Assembly (NCBI GenBank): GCA_025200525.1
Contig: CM045760.1
Coordinates: 48,689,932 to 48,753,931, forward strand
Origin: Camellia lanceoleosa
Taxonomy: Eukaryota > Streptophyta > Magnoliopsida > Ericales > Theaceae
Reading direction: 5' to 3'
DNA length: 64,000 nt
Below are positions 23,211 through 36,258 of this stretch, in pieces. A program made the position numbers and the translations under genes. The number at the start of each line of letters is the position of its first letter. The first letter of the stretch is position 1. The notes under the pieces are model-generated. The model made no database searches, was not told the DNA's origin, and worked only from the letters and a program-made list of their open reading frames with translations.

Positions 23211-26200
23211 TCTAACCATCAAAACTCCAAGTTCCTTCCACCATTTGTTCATCATCACCTAGCACCACCACCACTACTCCATTTCCAGCAGCTTGGGGAG
23301 CTTTCCAGCAGCTAGGAGGCAGCATATCTCAAGCCAAAAGGGAGCCAAGGGGTAGTCTTCAAGGGTAAGCATCATTTCCCCTCTTTTTGACTCATTTTGG
23401 TATCATTTTTTAGACCTATTTTCTTGCTTTTTTGAGCTCCGACCAAAACTGAAAAGGTCATTTTTTTGAGCCATTTTTCATGTTTGTTTAAGGGCTCAAC
23501 ACTGTTTGGGACCCCCATGTTGCACTTGCTTCAATATCCCCTTGAATGCCATTAATTTGCATAGTATTTTTGGCTTATGTGTGATCTGTTTTGGAGCATG
23601 TCATAAACTGTAAATAGGCCTATTTTGAGCCCCTCTTCAATATTGAAGAAGGGCTCAACACTGTTTGGGACCTCCATATATCACTTGCCATTACACCCCT
23701 CTTTGGTCCCCATTTTTGCATGATGTGTTAGCTTATCTTGCTTCTGTTTTTCGGCAATGATCAGAGCTGAAAGTGGCCATATTTTGACCCCATTGTCATG
23801 TTTTATTAATGGTCTTTGACTGTTTGGTGAATATTTTGTGTACTTTGTGTTATAGCCCTCTTGTGGCCTTAATCTTGCATTGCATTTTGAGCATGTTTGT
23901 ATACTGATTTGGGTTTAATCATCTACTGTAAAATGCCATATTTTGGGACCCTCTTCAACATTGTTGAAGGTCCCTCACTTGTTTGAGCCCCCCATATATC
24001 AGTTACTTCTTTGCCCCTTTGTTGGTCTTAATCTTGCATTGCATTTTGAGCATGTGTATATACTGATTTGGGGCTTTTCATCTACTGTAAAACATCATAT
24101 TTTTGGCCCCTCTTCAACATTGTAGAAGGGGCCTTCTATGTTTGAGATCAGAAGCTATGACTTGCTTCATTACCTCTCTTGGCCCCCCATTTTTGCATGC
24201 TAATTTTGCCCTATTTGTACCCACTTTTTGGCCATGCTTTGAACTTTGAAAATGCTTATTTCAGGGCTTCCTTGCTTCTGTATTTTCATTGCATGTTCAA
24301 ATTATGTATGCATTGTATAGCTATAGGCCATTTCATGCACCAAAATCCATGTTTCGGGGTCATTCCATGCATCGGGTTCCATTATACCGGGTTTCGGGGC
24401 TGTTTTACCCCTCATTTTGCTACTGGTTTTTTGCATTTTTGCATATCATATTCCATGCCTTTGCCATGTCTCATTAGAGTGGCATTTCGGTGCCTGAGGG
24501 TCGGTCCTCGGTTTGCGTGCACGCGTGCACGCATTTCGAGTTGTCTTGTTTTCATCTAATGGCCTCCTATGTGGGTGTGGCTGAGGCTCTCTCATGTTGG
24601 TGTAAGCCCATTATTGCATTGCGTATGCCATTTCATCCATAGCATTGTGTATGCTCGGTTGTGTATTACCTCGTGTAGCGTGTATGCCATTCCATAACAT
24701 TGTGTATGTTAGGATTGTATCTTAGTTGCATTTCATGCATGTCATGCATATTGCATCGTGTTCGGGTAGGAGTTAGCCCGGGCACGGGAAACGAGGTGCG
24801 TTTCGTACTCTGAGTGACGGAATGTGTCTCAATTCCCAAGTCACCGACACTCCGGATTATCCATGATGGAGTTAGGTTTTGTTATAGTGTTCATATGCAT
24901 TCATTCTATATTGAGTTGTGCAATTCGGCTCCTCAGCCATCATGCATCGATATGCGTGATTGGTGGCACGAGGATCGAGGCATGCATACATTTGTGAAAA
25001 TACATTGCTATGCCCCTTTTCTACTCTCTGTTGCAGTATATTAAGAATCAGCGGTCTTCCGAGGCTTGGCGTGCTTTTCAAGAATCATTGCAAAACAGAG
25101 GCTAATTGGGGCATTCCAGTGGATTTCCGTGCAAAGCAGCCCAAACATGCATCATTCCATCATCCGGAGCAGAATCAAGGCAGTCCCTGGCTTGCATGCC
25201 AGTTTTATTATTTTCTTAGTTAATTTGTAAATTAATTAGGAATTTGTACATTATTTGGACTGTATTATTTGGACTGTAATATTCTTTTATTCGGATCAGA
25301 TATTTATTCTGACCCTCAGCGAGGGCATAATTGTAATAAGTGTGGGTGAGTGTGATGTATGTCTTCCAACCCCACGTCTTTCTTCCTTTTATTTACCTGC
25401 TTATGATGGTTAGAGTAGGGCATATTTCAATTAGCATACAAGTATGACAACATGATTGCATCATTCATCTGTTTTGCACGCATCTGCTCTACAAGATCAT
25501 ACAAACTGCATTTGTATTTCAATTCCAAATTGAATACGTGTTAGTTGTAGCATTCCATATGCCATGTTTAGAATAACCGAGCCTGTTATAGTTGCATCTT
25601 TGCATGTGTTGCATTAGGCATTTCTGTATACTTAGGATCATGCGTGATTTCTAATGTAGTTTCTGTTTTGTCTTGGAGTACTCGGTGAGTTTTATGCTTT
25701 AGCATCCTTGCATGCGTGTGAGTGACTGTCATGAATAGCATGCTTACTATGAGGCTATGTGCTTATGTGATATAACTGCCTTGAATGCCTGTGGGTGGAG
25801 GTTGGGTTACTTGGAGTGGGACAATTCATCAAATGTTTGTTTTAAGCCCACTAGATAGATAGTGGCAAAATCATGTTTTCTAAGCCCACCCGAGGGTGGC
25901 AAATCCACGTCTTAGCCTACCTGCGGGTAGCACCATCAAACCATTTTCAAACAAACAAACATGAAATGTTTTGTTCCAATTCAGGCGACTCAGTCTATAC
26001 TTGTATGCTGTGCGCATCACATAGTAAATCTAGGCTAATAACCGGAATAAGAACACACAATGTTTTCAAAAATAGATATCATGGTTAGTAGAGGCCGGTC
26101 TTTGACCGGGCGAGCGGGGGTGCTCACGAAGTGACCTTCCCCAATCGTACCCAAGTTCCCGAGCCGAGACAACTTTGGTGATGACGGACACGTGGCCTTT

Positions 26201-26452
26201 GGCACCGAGTCAGGGTTTCCTAAATTTCCCAAAAATAAAATATTTAGGTGGCGACTTTGTATCTGGAAAAGCAGTCCATGTTTGGCACTTCTGTCAAAAA
26301 ATCTGTTTTCACAACGATTTGCCAGATTTGGACTCTTTGGTTCAAGATTAAGAACCATGACATTTGAGTCCTTCGAACTGTAGTAGACCCGCAAGCGAAC
26401 CAGAACGTGGGGGAGTCGCACCCTCCCCGGGATGCGTTCGGGGACGTCTACA
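22265..26452 (+). mobile_element. Element A 3' LTR
   Basis: It is collinear with 10122-14287 with scattered substitutions. A visible length difference is a CT run of about 30 bases near 23177-23208, against about 10 bases in the 5' LTR near 11036. It ends GACGTCTACA and is followed by the target duplication CTTGC. Confidence 0.92.
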
Positions 26453-27192
26453 CTTGCATGTAAGATTTAACACCTTTATTTCCATGTTCAACTCAATACA
26501 TGCTAGATTATGCATTTCCACAACAATTATATACATGCATGCCTTCATTGACCTTCAATTGAACACAAGCAACTCAATTCCCTTACATTCAAACTAATTC
26601 ATGCTCTTAACCATCTATTAAACTTGAATTCACAAGATGATGACTATAAATGCATGAATCACTCATCAAGGAGCTTTAATCTTCCCAATTTAGCAGTACT
26701 TGAGCTTAATCTCCAGAAGGTCCAAGTCTTGAACCACAAAGGCACAATTCTCCCCTCTCTCTCTCTCTGACAGCCAGCTCTCTCTCCCTTTCTCAAGTTT
26801 TGATCAGCCAAAATGAGGTCATAGGAGAGAATGGGATGTGTAGTGCTCAAATACAACAAACCCCACTAGCCACAATTAAAAATATTAACAATTTGAGCAC
26901 AATGCCATTAAATAAATCAATTTAATCTGACCAGAATCAATTTCTAATTAAATTTCACCGTAGGCTCTAAAAATTATGCCAATCACAATGGCGCAATCAA
27001 TTTTGGGTTCTGTGGCCGATAAGGCTCTCAATTTAATTTTCAAAGCAGATTATTCAAACAGATATTCCTACGGTGAATAGATAGAATTTCAAACTCACAT
27101 ATATTCACAAAATGGCACATAAAATCATGCTAAACACATAATCGTACTCAGGTTAAGGACCAATTAGTATACTATGGAACAGGGGTATCACA
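26453..27192 (-). mobile_element. Element 1 3' LTR, proximal part
   Basis: It aligns with 33594-34333. The first five bases are the duplicated target of element A. It ends GGGGTATCACA, which is TGTGATACCCC at the start of the LTR in element orientation. Confidence 0.88.
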
Positions 27193-27193
27193 G

Positions 27194-27208
27194 TCTTCCC
27201 TCTTTTAG
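27194..27208 (-). other. Element 1 polypurine tract
   Basis: Read on the minus strand, AAAAGAGGGAAGAC lies immediately before the 3' LTR. Confidence 0.75.
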
Positions 27209-27209
27209 G

Positions 27210-28390
27210 AAGTTTGGTCCTCCAAACTTAATTTACCTTCGTCGGGAAACAAATGTGGATAGCGTAGACGCATTTCCTCATCTTTTTCCTACGTGGCATC
27301 CGTCCCATAGTGTTCCTTCCATTCCACTTTCACCATTGGGATGGATTTGTTTCTCAATTCTTTCACTTGTCAGTCAACAATTCTTTTCGGCCATTCGGCG
27401 TATTCCATATTCTCATCAATAGCTACCCGGTGATAATCAATCACATGTAACGGGTCTCGGAGGTAAACCCTCAACATCGACACATGAAACACATTATGGA
27501 TTTGCTCGAATCCAGGTGGCAAAGCAACTCTGTAGGCAATTGGACCAAGCCTCTCTAAAATTTGAAACGGCCCAATGTAACAGGGCGACAGCTTGTCCTT
27601 CTTTCCAAACCGGAATTGGCCTTTCATCGGACAAACACGGATGAACGCATGGTCACCAACCTCATACTCAAGAGGTCTTTTCCAAACGTCTGCATAATTT
27701 TTTTTTCGGTCCTGAGCTGTTTTGAGCCTTTGGCGAATAACTTTGATTTTCTCAGAAGTATCTTGCACAATTTAGGGCCCAAGCAAAGCTCTATCTCTGA
27801 CCTCTGTCCAGCAAATAGGTGATCTACACCTCCTACCATATAAAGCCTCGTATGGTGCTATACCGATGCTGGAGTGGAAGCTGTTATTATAAGCAAATTC
27901 TGCAAGTGGCAAATAATCTTCCCAACTCCCCTAAAAATCCAAAGCACACATGCGAAGCATATCTTCCAAAGTTTGTTTCGTTCGTTCTGATTGCCTATCT
28001 GTCTGTGGATGGAATGCCGTACTGAACCTTAGTTCTGTTCCCATAGCTTCCTGCAAACTCTTCTACAATCTAGATAAAATTTCGGATCTCCATACCTCAA
28101 GAAGTCCGAGGTAGGCCAACAATGAAATCCATAGTCACATGTTCCCACTTCCATTAAGGAATAGGGAGGGGTTGAAGTAGACCGCCTGGTTTCTGATGTT
28201 CAGCCTTAACTTGTTGACACTGAAGGCACTTGGACACATATTCTGCAATCTCTTTCTTCATTTTAGGCCACCAATAGGTTTGTTTCAAATCCTGATACAT
28301 TTTGTTGTTACCCGGATGCATAGCAAATACGGACCTGTGGGCTTCATCTAAAACCCTCTTCTTTAGTTTCGGGATATCAGGGATACATAT
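27210..28390 (-). pseudogene. Integrase with chromodomain-like C-terminus, decayed (element 1)
   Basis: Integrase would insert the element cDNA into chromatin. Readable parts in order are the zinc-binding end ([13 protein letters not shown], about 28220), the start of the core ([13 protein letters not shown], about 28140) and the later core ([17 protein letters not shown], about 27880). They are followed by the long C-terminal frame 27768-27370 (VALPPGFEQIHNVFHVSML) and a chromodomain-like end (VKVEWKEHYGTDAT, about 27310). Between the first core piece and the segment before 28030, the stretch with the first two catalytic aspartates is missing. Stops occur, including one where the chromodomain tryptophan is expected. 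The protein cannot be made. Confidence 0.82.
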
Positions 28391-30089
28391 TCAGTTCCGG
28401 AATTTCAACATTTCATTCTCAATACTGAATTCTGCTTTCGGGCTTGCCTCAAATTCGTCAATCACTTTCTTGAGGAACTCATCCTCTTTCTGTTTCTGCT
28501 TGATTTCATCAATGATCACCGGCTCGACTGTAATAGCGGCTATCAATTCGCCCTGTTCATATACCACCACTTCAATTTTAGACTTCTCAAAGTCTTGTAA
28601 AATCTCCCTTTGTTCGGTAAGCAAACAAGCCATATCCCCTGTTGATTTTCTGCTCAAGGCATCAGCAACTGTATTAGCTTTCCCAGGCTGATACTGAATT
28701 TCTAGGTCATAATCTTTTATCAGTTCCAGCCATCTTCTCTGACACATATTCAACTCTTTCTGCGTGAAGAAGTATTTTAGGCTCTTATGATCCGTGCAGA
28801 CTTCACATTTTGCTCCATATAGATAATGCCGCCAAATTTTCAAAGCAAAAACAACTGCGGCCAATTCTAGGTCATGTGTTGGATAGTTCTTCTCGTGTGG
28901 CCTCAACTGCCTGGAGGCGTAAGCAATAACTTTTCCGTTCTGCATTAACACACAACCCAAACCTTTATAAGATGCATCACTGAAAATCACAAAATTTTCC
29001 ATACTTGAAGGTAGTGTCAAAATTGGTGCCATGGTCAATCTTGTTTTCAATTCATGAAAGGCTGATTCTCTTTCGTCGTTCCATTCAAATGGTTACCCTT
29101 TTCGTGTCAATTGGGTCAGAGGCACATCTAATTTCGAAAAGTCCTTCACAAACCTCATGTAGTACCCAGCTAAGCCCATGAAACTGCGAACGTCTGTCAC
29201 ATTAGTTGGTGTAGGCCAATTCAAAATTGCCTCTATTTTCTGTGGGTCCACAAAAAAATTCCCTCATTGTTGATCACATGCCCTAAGAAAACAACCTCAT
29301 CCAATCAAAACTCACATTTCTTTAGCTTAGCAAATAATTTCCTTTCCCGAAGTATTTGTAAAACAATTCTTAAATGATGCTCATGTTCAAGTCTATCTTT
29401 AGAGTATATCAAAATATCATCGATGAAGACTACAACAAACTCATCAAGGTAGGTTTTAAAAATTCTATTCATCAAGTCCATAAATGCTGCAGGAGCATTA
29501 GTTACTCCGAATGGCATAACAAGAAACTCAAAATGACCATACCTCGTTTTGAATACGGTTTTCTCAACATCCTTTGCCTTAACCTTCAGCTGGTGATACC
29601 CGAATCTCAAATCAATATTAGAAAACACCTGTGATCCCTGTAGTTGATACGGGGTAAAGGGTATTTGTTCTTTATCGTTACCTTGTTCAATTCCCGATAA
29701 TCGATGCACAGACGCAAAGTACCATCCTTCTTCTTCACAAATAACACTGGTATACCCCAAGGTGAAGTGCTAGGTCGGATAAACCCCTTGTCAAGCAGGT
29801 CTTGCAACTATTCTTTCAATTCTTTCATTTCAGCAGTAGCCATTCTGTAGGGAGTCTTAAAAATGGGCTGGGTGCCTGGCACGGTTTCAATGGTGAACCC
29901 TATCTCCCTGTCTACCAATTCCCTTGGTAATTCATTTGGAAACACATCTGAAAATTCTCTAACAATAAGAATATCATTCAATTCAACATTCGCAGATTGT
30001 TCAGTCAACACATAGCATAGATAACTCTTGCACCCTTTCCTGATCAGTTTATATGCTTTCATTGCAGATATCAAATATGGTGGAGGCAC
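28391..30089 (-). pseudogene. Reverse transcriptase and RNase H, frameshifted (element 1)
   Basis: The reverse transcriptase starts near 30089 with TPYRMATAEMKELKE, then a TAG at about 29808 at a glutamine position. It continues with [20 protein letters not shown] and a frameshift near 29650. The catalytic [10 protein letters not shown] lies in the frame that ends at 29305. A damaged stretch (29050-29300) with several stops follows. RNase H is open at 29050-28391 with [15 protein letters not shown], the EL of [13 protein letters not shown], and [10 protein letters not shown]. The domain order is normal Ty3/gypsy. Confidence 0.87.
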
Positions 30090-31539
30090 TACCCATTATC
30101 CACAAATACAATCTCTTTCTGTTCTGGTGGTTTAAATACAACCCTTTTTGTCATACAATCTATGGTGGCACAGTATTTGGTCAACCAATCCATGCCCAAA
30201 ATTACATCGAAATGTCTAAATTTCAAGGGCAACAAATCTATATATAGGGTAGCATCCTCGATATGCACGTCACAAAACCGATATATATAGTCACATAACA
30301 CAGATTCCCCCGATGGAGCAGAGACATATAACAAATATGGCAATAACTCTAGGGGTCTATTCAGTCTACATGCAAATGTATATGTCACAAATGAGTGTGT
30401 TGATCCAGAATCAATTAATGCAAAGGCATCCTGATTACATATTGAAATAGTACCTGAGACAACGGCATTGGCATTCTGTGTATCGCCCAGAACAAGCGCA
30501 AAAACTCTCCCCTGTCTCATGGTATCCCCGGTAATAGCGGACCTCAAAGTGTTTCCCGGTTTTGGAACTGATGTAGTTGAACTAGCTGCGAGTTTCCCAC
30601 TATTCTGATTACATTCTCGGGCTATGTGCCCTTGTTTCCCACATTTGAAACAGGCTCCTGATGCACGGTAACAGACTCCACGGTGCTTTTTGCTACAAAT
30701 GTTGCACATGGGAGCTGTGTCTCGGGAAGAACTCGAAGTATTTGTGGAGCCCGTGTTTTGTTTTTTCAGAGATTTCTTCTTCGAAAAGAAGCCTTGCCTT
30801 TTATTGCCTTTCCATTCTGTTGTTGGCTTAGCTTGTCTAGCTATGTTAGCCTCTGATAAGATGGCCCTGTCAAGCACCCCAATGTAGGTCTCCAACTTCA
30901 GTACATTCACTCTCTCTAGGATGTCACTTCGGAGCCAACCCTCAAAATGTCTTGCCTTCTTATAATCAGTGTCAATTACATGTGGTGCAAACCTGGCCAA
31001 TTCAGTGAATTTGGCCTCGTACTCAGCTACGGTCATGCTGTCTTGCTTGAGTTCCATGAACTCGGCTACCTTCCTATCCCGAACACATTGCGTAAAGTAC
31101 TTAACATAAAAGATCTCCAGAAATTTTACCCAGTCCACCTCTATATGATTCTCACGCATTAACATCCACCATCTTCAGGCCTTGTCTTCTAGCATGAAAG
31201 TGGCTAGAAGCACTTTCTGTGTCTCTGAACAGGGGAACACTTCAAATAATTTCTCAATGCCGAGGACCCACGCTTTGGCTTTCAACGGATCTAATCCCCC
31301 GTGAAACTGTGGTGGTTTCATTTCTTAAATTCCTTGGTGAGAGCTATTATCCGGTCATCATTTTGATTGTCTGGCACGGGCGGTGCCGGAGGTGGAGGTG
31401 GCGGGTGTGGTTGCTGCCACTGTTGTTGCCACTCATGTTGCTGTCTCAAAGCCTTTGCCATTTCCTGAATCAGTCTTTCCATTCTGTCCAGTCTGGCAGT
31501 AGAAGATTCCTCAATCTCATCACCTTTGGTTCTCACCAT
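30090..31539 (-). pseudogene. gag: Gag and aspartic protease, decayed (element 1)
   Basis: The N-terminus (MVRTKGDEIEESSTARLDRM) opens at 31539 and contains a proline-rich run. A frameshift lies near 31320 and a TGA at 31175-31177. The long frame from 31165 has the retrotransposon gag core, a zinc knuckle CFKCGKQGHIAREC (CX2CX4HX4C), the protease active site ALIDSGSTHSFVT and the flap-side motif FDVILGMDWL. It closes at 30089. Element 2's gag at 56040-57497 is the intact relative. Confidence 0.88.
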
Positions 31540-31781
31540 CTGATTAAACTTGCATTATATTCCATACAAAAGGTACACAAGTATGCATACACTAAGAACC
31601 ACATATTTCCAGATAATTTGCAATGCAAGTAGTTCACAACTTACACATATAATTGTTCATATCAAAACATTTAAGCATATAATCAATGCTTCAAAATTCA
31701 TATTTATCGCATGAATGCATCCTAAATCTTATCTAGGCGCTTACTGCTCTTTTTGGACAAGTGTGTGAGTTATTAACTCGT

Positions 31782-31793
31782 GCTCTGATACCA
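31782..31793 (-). other. Element 1 primer binding site (initiator tRNA-Met)
   Basis: The minus strand reads TGGTATCAGAGC, the standard complement of the 3' end of initiator tRNA-Met, three bases from the 5' LTR end at 31797. Confidence 0.9.
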
Positions 31794-32429
31794 CTCTGTC
31801 ATGACCCGAACCCGTCCCCATGGGTTAAGGACATAATCGGCCAGTAATCCTGAGATTACCTATGGCCTCAAACCAAAACAGACGTAACTCAACAGAGTAA
31901 AGGGGGCCAAACAGAAGCAATAATTAAAACTTTGTCCATAGAGTCGTGCTTATATGCACTTTTAAACAAACCATGCACATATACGTTAATAACCCACAAC
32001 AAAGTGCAGTACCATAAAATCCTTTACAGACAGGATCATCTAAACTGAGTCAACCCATATAAAAACTATATACAGATATACACAAGGTCCTTGCCAATAA
32101 GACAAAATATAAATACATAACAAAATGGCAATGTTGGGTCTCGTACGAGAGACACAAGGCTGACTCTCCAAAACTCATGTTGTTCCTAGCAGACTTCACT
32201 GGGGCTGGGTTTGGGCTTCTCTTGGCTCACCTACAAACACGTGAATGAGCATGAGCGATAGCCCAGTGAATAATACCAAATCAAATACAGAAGTTACATA
32301 ACAATGTAGAACAACATGTTCCAAACGGCCTTGGGCCCAATTCATATTTCTATTTAACAGATATATAACTGTACAAAATTCAAATCAAGTGACTGTAATT
32401 CCAAACATTCTGGCCTTTGGCCCATTCGG

Positions 32430-32720
32430 ATTTCCATTCATGTCAAACGGCCTTCGGCCCATTCATTTATTGTCAAAACGGCCTTCGGCCCGTTCATTTC
32501 TGTCAAAATGGCCTTCGGCCCATTCGTTTATGTCAAAACGGCCTTCGGCCCACTCATTCATGTCAAAACGGCCTTTGGCCCACTCATTTCTATCAAAACG
32601 ACCTTCAGTCCATTCACTTCTATCAAAATGACCTTTGGTTCATTTATGTTCATCAAAACGACCTTTGGTCCATTTGTGTTTATCAAAACGACCTTCGGTC
32701 CGTTTACTTATTCATGTCAG
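32430..32720. repeat. 30-bp tandem repeat array in the element 1 5' LTR
   Basis: About nine to ten units of the CAAAACGGCCTTCGGCCCAT type, fewer than in the 3' LTR copy at 8922-9262. Confidence 0.88.
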
Positions 32721-33044
32721 ACTTTTGTCCACAATCCCAATTAGCAACTCGTAGAGCTTATAAGGGAATAAACAATTAGACATTTACAAGCATTCAAATA
32801 TCGATATTACTCACAATGATCGGCTTGTGGATTTGCCCTGGAGCTTGACCCTACACATTTTATGAACACAAAAGGGTCACTAACAATTCAATCCGTTCCT
32901 TAATTCACATATTCCTCTTTAGGCTTTATTCTTATCTCATTAACTCATTTACAATGCTTAACATATGCCTAAGAGTGATTACAAGTGAAAGAGAATGGAA
33001 AACGAAACACAGAACGCATGAACAAAATTTCAGAAAATAGGGTC

Positions 33045-33275
33045 TCCGCTCAAGCGTCAACTTCCCCGCTCGAGCGGACCCTTATGGCTTGCAAAAGTAC
33101 TGGTTGCATGAAAAATACGCTCGAGCGTGGAATAGAGCGCTCGAGCGGAAGACCTGTCTACAAAAACTCCCAGCTCGAGCGTGAGATATCCCGCTCAACC
33201 GGAAACCCAACTCTGCAAAAAGTGCTGGGAGCACGATTTTCCCGCTCGAGCGGCTCTTCCTCTGCTCGAGTGGAC
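33045..33275. repeat. Cluster of CGCTCGAGCG palindromes, element 1 5' LTR
   Basis: Exact or near copies of CGCTCGAGCG occur at irregular spacing, matching the cluster at 9588-9800. One segment present here (CCGCTCAAGCGTCAACTTCC) is absent from the other LTR. Confidence 0.85.
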
Positions 33276-34333
33276 ATAAAAAATCTGGGTTTTCCAGATT
33301 GAGTTCTTGAGCTCCAATTCGAATTTCAACCAACAAAACATGCATGTTATGGCTCAAATCTCAAATATAGTTATGCTAACATGCCATAAACACCAAAACA
33401 CATTACAATGGAGCCTAATTCACAATTAATTCACACGTACGCCCAATCTCCCATCAACTCATTCTAATACAAACAAAATCATACATTCAAAGCTCATATC
33501 TTAATTATTCAAACATGCATGCTAATCTTGATTTCATTTCCATCCCAAACAATGCAAATGGTGTTCATTCTCATGGAATACAACAAAAGCATGCTTGCAT
33601 GTAAGATTTAACACCTTTATTTCCATGTTCAACTCAATACATGCTAGATTATGCATTTCCACAACAATTATATACATGCATGCCTTCATTGACCTTCAAT
33701 TGAACACAAGCAACTCAATTCCCTTACATTCAAACTAATTCATGCTCTTGACCATCTATTAAACTTGAATTCACAAGATGATGACTATAAATGCATGAAT
33801 CACTCACCAAGGAGCTTTAATCTTCCCAATTTAGCAATACTTGAGCTTAATCTCCAAAAGGTCCAAGTCTTGAACCACAAATGCACAATTCTCCCCTCTC
33901 TCTCTCTCTGACAGCCAGCTCTCTTTCCCTTTCTCAAGTTTTGATCAGCCAAAATGAGGTCATAGGAAAGAATGGGATGTGTAGTGCTCAAATACAACAA
34001 ATCCCACTAGCCACAATTAAAAATATTAACAATTTGAGCACAATGCCATTAAATAAATCAATTTAATCTGATCAGGATCAATTTCTAATTAAATTTCACC
34101 GTAGGCTCTAAAAACTATGCCAATCACAATGGCGCAATCAATTTTGGGTTCTGTGGCCGATAAGGCCCTCAATTTAATTTTCAAAGCAGATTATTCAAAT
34201 AGATATTCCTACGGTGAACAGATAGAATTTCAAACTCACATATATTCACAAAGCGGCACATAAAATCATGCTAAACACATAATCGTACTCAGGTTACGGA
34301 CTAATTAGTATACTACGGAACGGGGGTATCACA

Positions 34334-36003
34334 GAACATAATTTGTATATATAACGGTGATTTTATACTTGAAAATGTTTGAGTCCAAGAAATATGATCA
34401 TCTCATGGACAAATTTGTTTTATATACATGAATTCTTGCTTGGTCTCTCATAATTTCTAAGAAATTCTCATTTAAAAGCTTGAGTTGTAGCTTGAATACA
34501 CATTTTAAGATTTTACAATTTGCTATAAAGATTTTTGGTTATAAATTGAACAATTAAGTATTGTTATAAATTTATGGTTTGAATTTGATGATTGAAAATT
34601 AAAGTTCAAACTTATTTTTGTGGATTTTAGGATTGAATTATACAAAAAATGAAGTCAGAATTTGAAAGAGAGGACCCTAAAACCATACCCTAAAACCATA
34701 GCAGATTTTCGGGGCTGAATTTTCCAGTTCCACACGTGAGGCCTAGGGTCCCACACGTGTGGAAAACAGAGCAGAAAATGTTGACGGACTGCTTCAATCC
34801 GCTCGTGCGGTTTGGGGCTCCCACAGGTGAGGTTTAGGGGCACTACTTGGTTTCATTTTTGCTTCATTGTTTAGCCTTCCGAACCTCCATTTGCATCGTT
34901 TTGAAGTGTTTTTCATGTGCATTGCATTCATATGCATCTTTTAGGTACAAATACAAAATAAAGAATGAAAGTTAGAACTAAACGAGAGAAACCAAATAAA
35001 AATCAAGTAATCGAATTGAATAGAATTTTAACAGTATGATTGTAATTGTGTTATACTTGACTTTATTTCTTTAGGTCGGACACCTAACTATTCGCACGTG
35101 TTTCGAGGAGTCCACTGTGAGTAACAATGTTGTAAAGCTATGTTCAATTGTAATTATTTCTTGATCGATTAAATGTAATGTTTCCTGAAATGAGATGATA
35201 CAGTTTCGTGAATGAATGATTGTCCTATTTTGTAAACTGTATTCGTGGCATCCATAGCAACTGTTACTGCTACTGTTATAGAGATCTCTATCAGTTCCAA
35301 TTTTTAGAACTACTATTACTGTACTGATGGCCATTAATTGACTGTTCGGTGTTCTAAGACCTACTGTACTGTTCTACTAGTGGATGTACCACGTATGACT
35401 GCTGTGATTACTATAAGATAGATATGATATGAAATATGAGATATTGATCGAATAAATGATCTACGGATGCAATTGACTGTTTCAAATACTGAAAGGACAT
35501 TCATTCTTAACCCCTTTACTCATTTGTTATTCACTGGGCTTTGACTCACAGTTTATTACATATACGTATGTGGTCAGACACCGGAGCAAAGTTAGCGGTG
35601 TCAACCTGATTTCGTTTTGTCAAGCCAACCTATTGTGCCTCACCGCGAGGTTCGAACCGTTTTTGTCAAGGCTTTTTGGGTGATTTAAATCTACCCTTTT
35701 TGAATGTTATATGAAGTCAAGTGAATGTTGTATGATTTTTGTTAATACTATTTTTGATAATGGGATTTCATTCACTAACTTGTGTCTTGTCTTGTATATA
35801 TGTGTTTTATGGACATAGGTGTTTGTGTATATGAAAGTTTATTTCCATTCAAATCCTCACAGCTCATTGGACGATATATATTATTATTAAATGGCTTCCG
35901 CCAACCCCTATATATTGTATTATTGTTAAAGAGGCCTTTGGTAATCACGGATTACTGGCTGGTTACGACGCTAAACCTATAGGGGTGAGTTTGGGTCGTG
36001 ACT
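34334..36003 (+). mobile_element. Right part of the solo chromovirus-type LTR
   Basis: It resumes the LTR begun at 7170 and ends GAGTTTGGGTCGTGACT, the LTR end style of element 2 with one terminal change. It is followed by the target duplication GAGAG. The joined solo LTR would be about 2.8 kb. No coding sequence is seen. Confidence 0.72.
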
Positions 36004-36258
36004 GAGAGACTTCGCTAAAGAGGGAGAGGGCTTTTTTTTTTTTTTTTTCCCCTGCCAATTGATAAGCGACTAAACTAAAATCAAAATCAAACCTAAATCA
36101 AATCTTAAATCCCATCAAATGGAGTCTGCTAATTGATACATGACTAATTTGAGAATAATTATATCAATTAAATTAGACAATTGTAATCCAATACTAAAAA
36201 TCTAGAAGCCCAATAACCACCATAAATTCTATAATACAAAGAAATTAACAACTTAATT
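36004..36258. other. Non-coding flank of the solo LTR
   Basis: It continues the pre-insertion sequence from 7169. A T-run of about 18 bases and AT-rich unique-looking DNA are all I see. Confidence 0.6.

Larger units (their letters stand above)
10122..26452 (+). mobile_element. Element A: non-autonomous Tat/Ogre-like LTR retrotransposon
   Basis: Both LTRs run TGTAGACACCCCATTTTTGA to GACGTCTACA, about 4.17 and 4.19 kb. The perfect target duplication CTTGC is at 10117-10121 and 26453-26457, and the uninterrupted site survives at 33594-33598 in the paralogous LTR. The 8-kb internal region has a tRNA-Arg-like primer site, a broken gag, only slivers of pol, long tandem arrays and a polypurine tract (AAAGAGAGGCAAC). 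Without pol, any movement would have needed enzymes in trans, probably from a relative such as element B. The closely similar LTRs suggest a fairly recent insertion. Confidence 0.88.
8279..34333 (-). mobile_element. Element 1: Tekay/Del-type Ty3/gypsy chromovirus, split by element A
   Basis: On the minus strand the order is 5' LTR (31797-34333), initiator-Met primer site, gag, protease, reverse transcriptase, RNase H, integrase with a chromodomain-like end, polypurine tract and 3' LTR. The 3' LTR (26453-27192 plus 8279-10121) is interrupted by element A. Flanking bases are GAACG on the left and GAACA on the right, a four-of-five match, and the left LTR terminus has lost its first base. Several frameshifts and stops and an integrase-core deletion show that it cannot move by itself. 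Confidence 0.85.
31797..34333 (-). mobile_element. Element 1 5' LTR, complete
   Basis: 2537 bp; on the plus strand TGTCATGACCCGAACCC to GGGGGTATCACA. It contains a 30-bp repeat array (32430-32720), the palindrome cluster (33045-33275) and the unoccupied site of element A (CTTGC, 33594-33598). Confidence 0.9.

Noticed and set aside
31219..31632. Plus-strand frame of 137 residues next to element 1
   Set aside because: It is the complement of the N-terminal gag segment and primer-site region of element 1.
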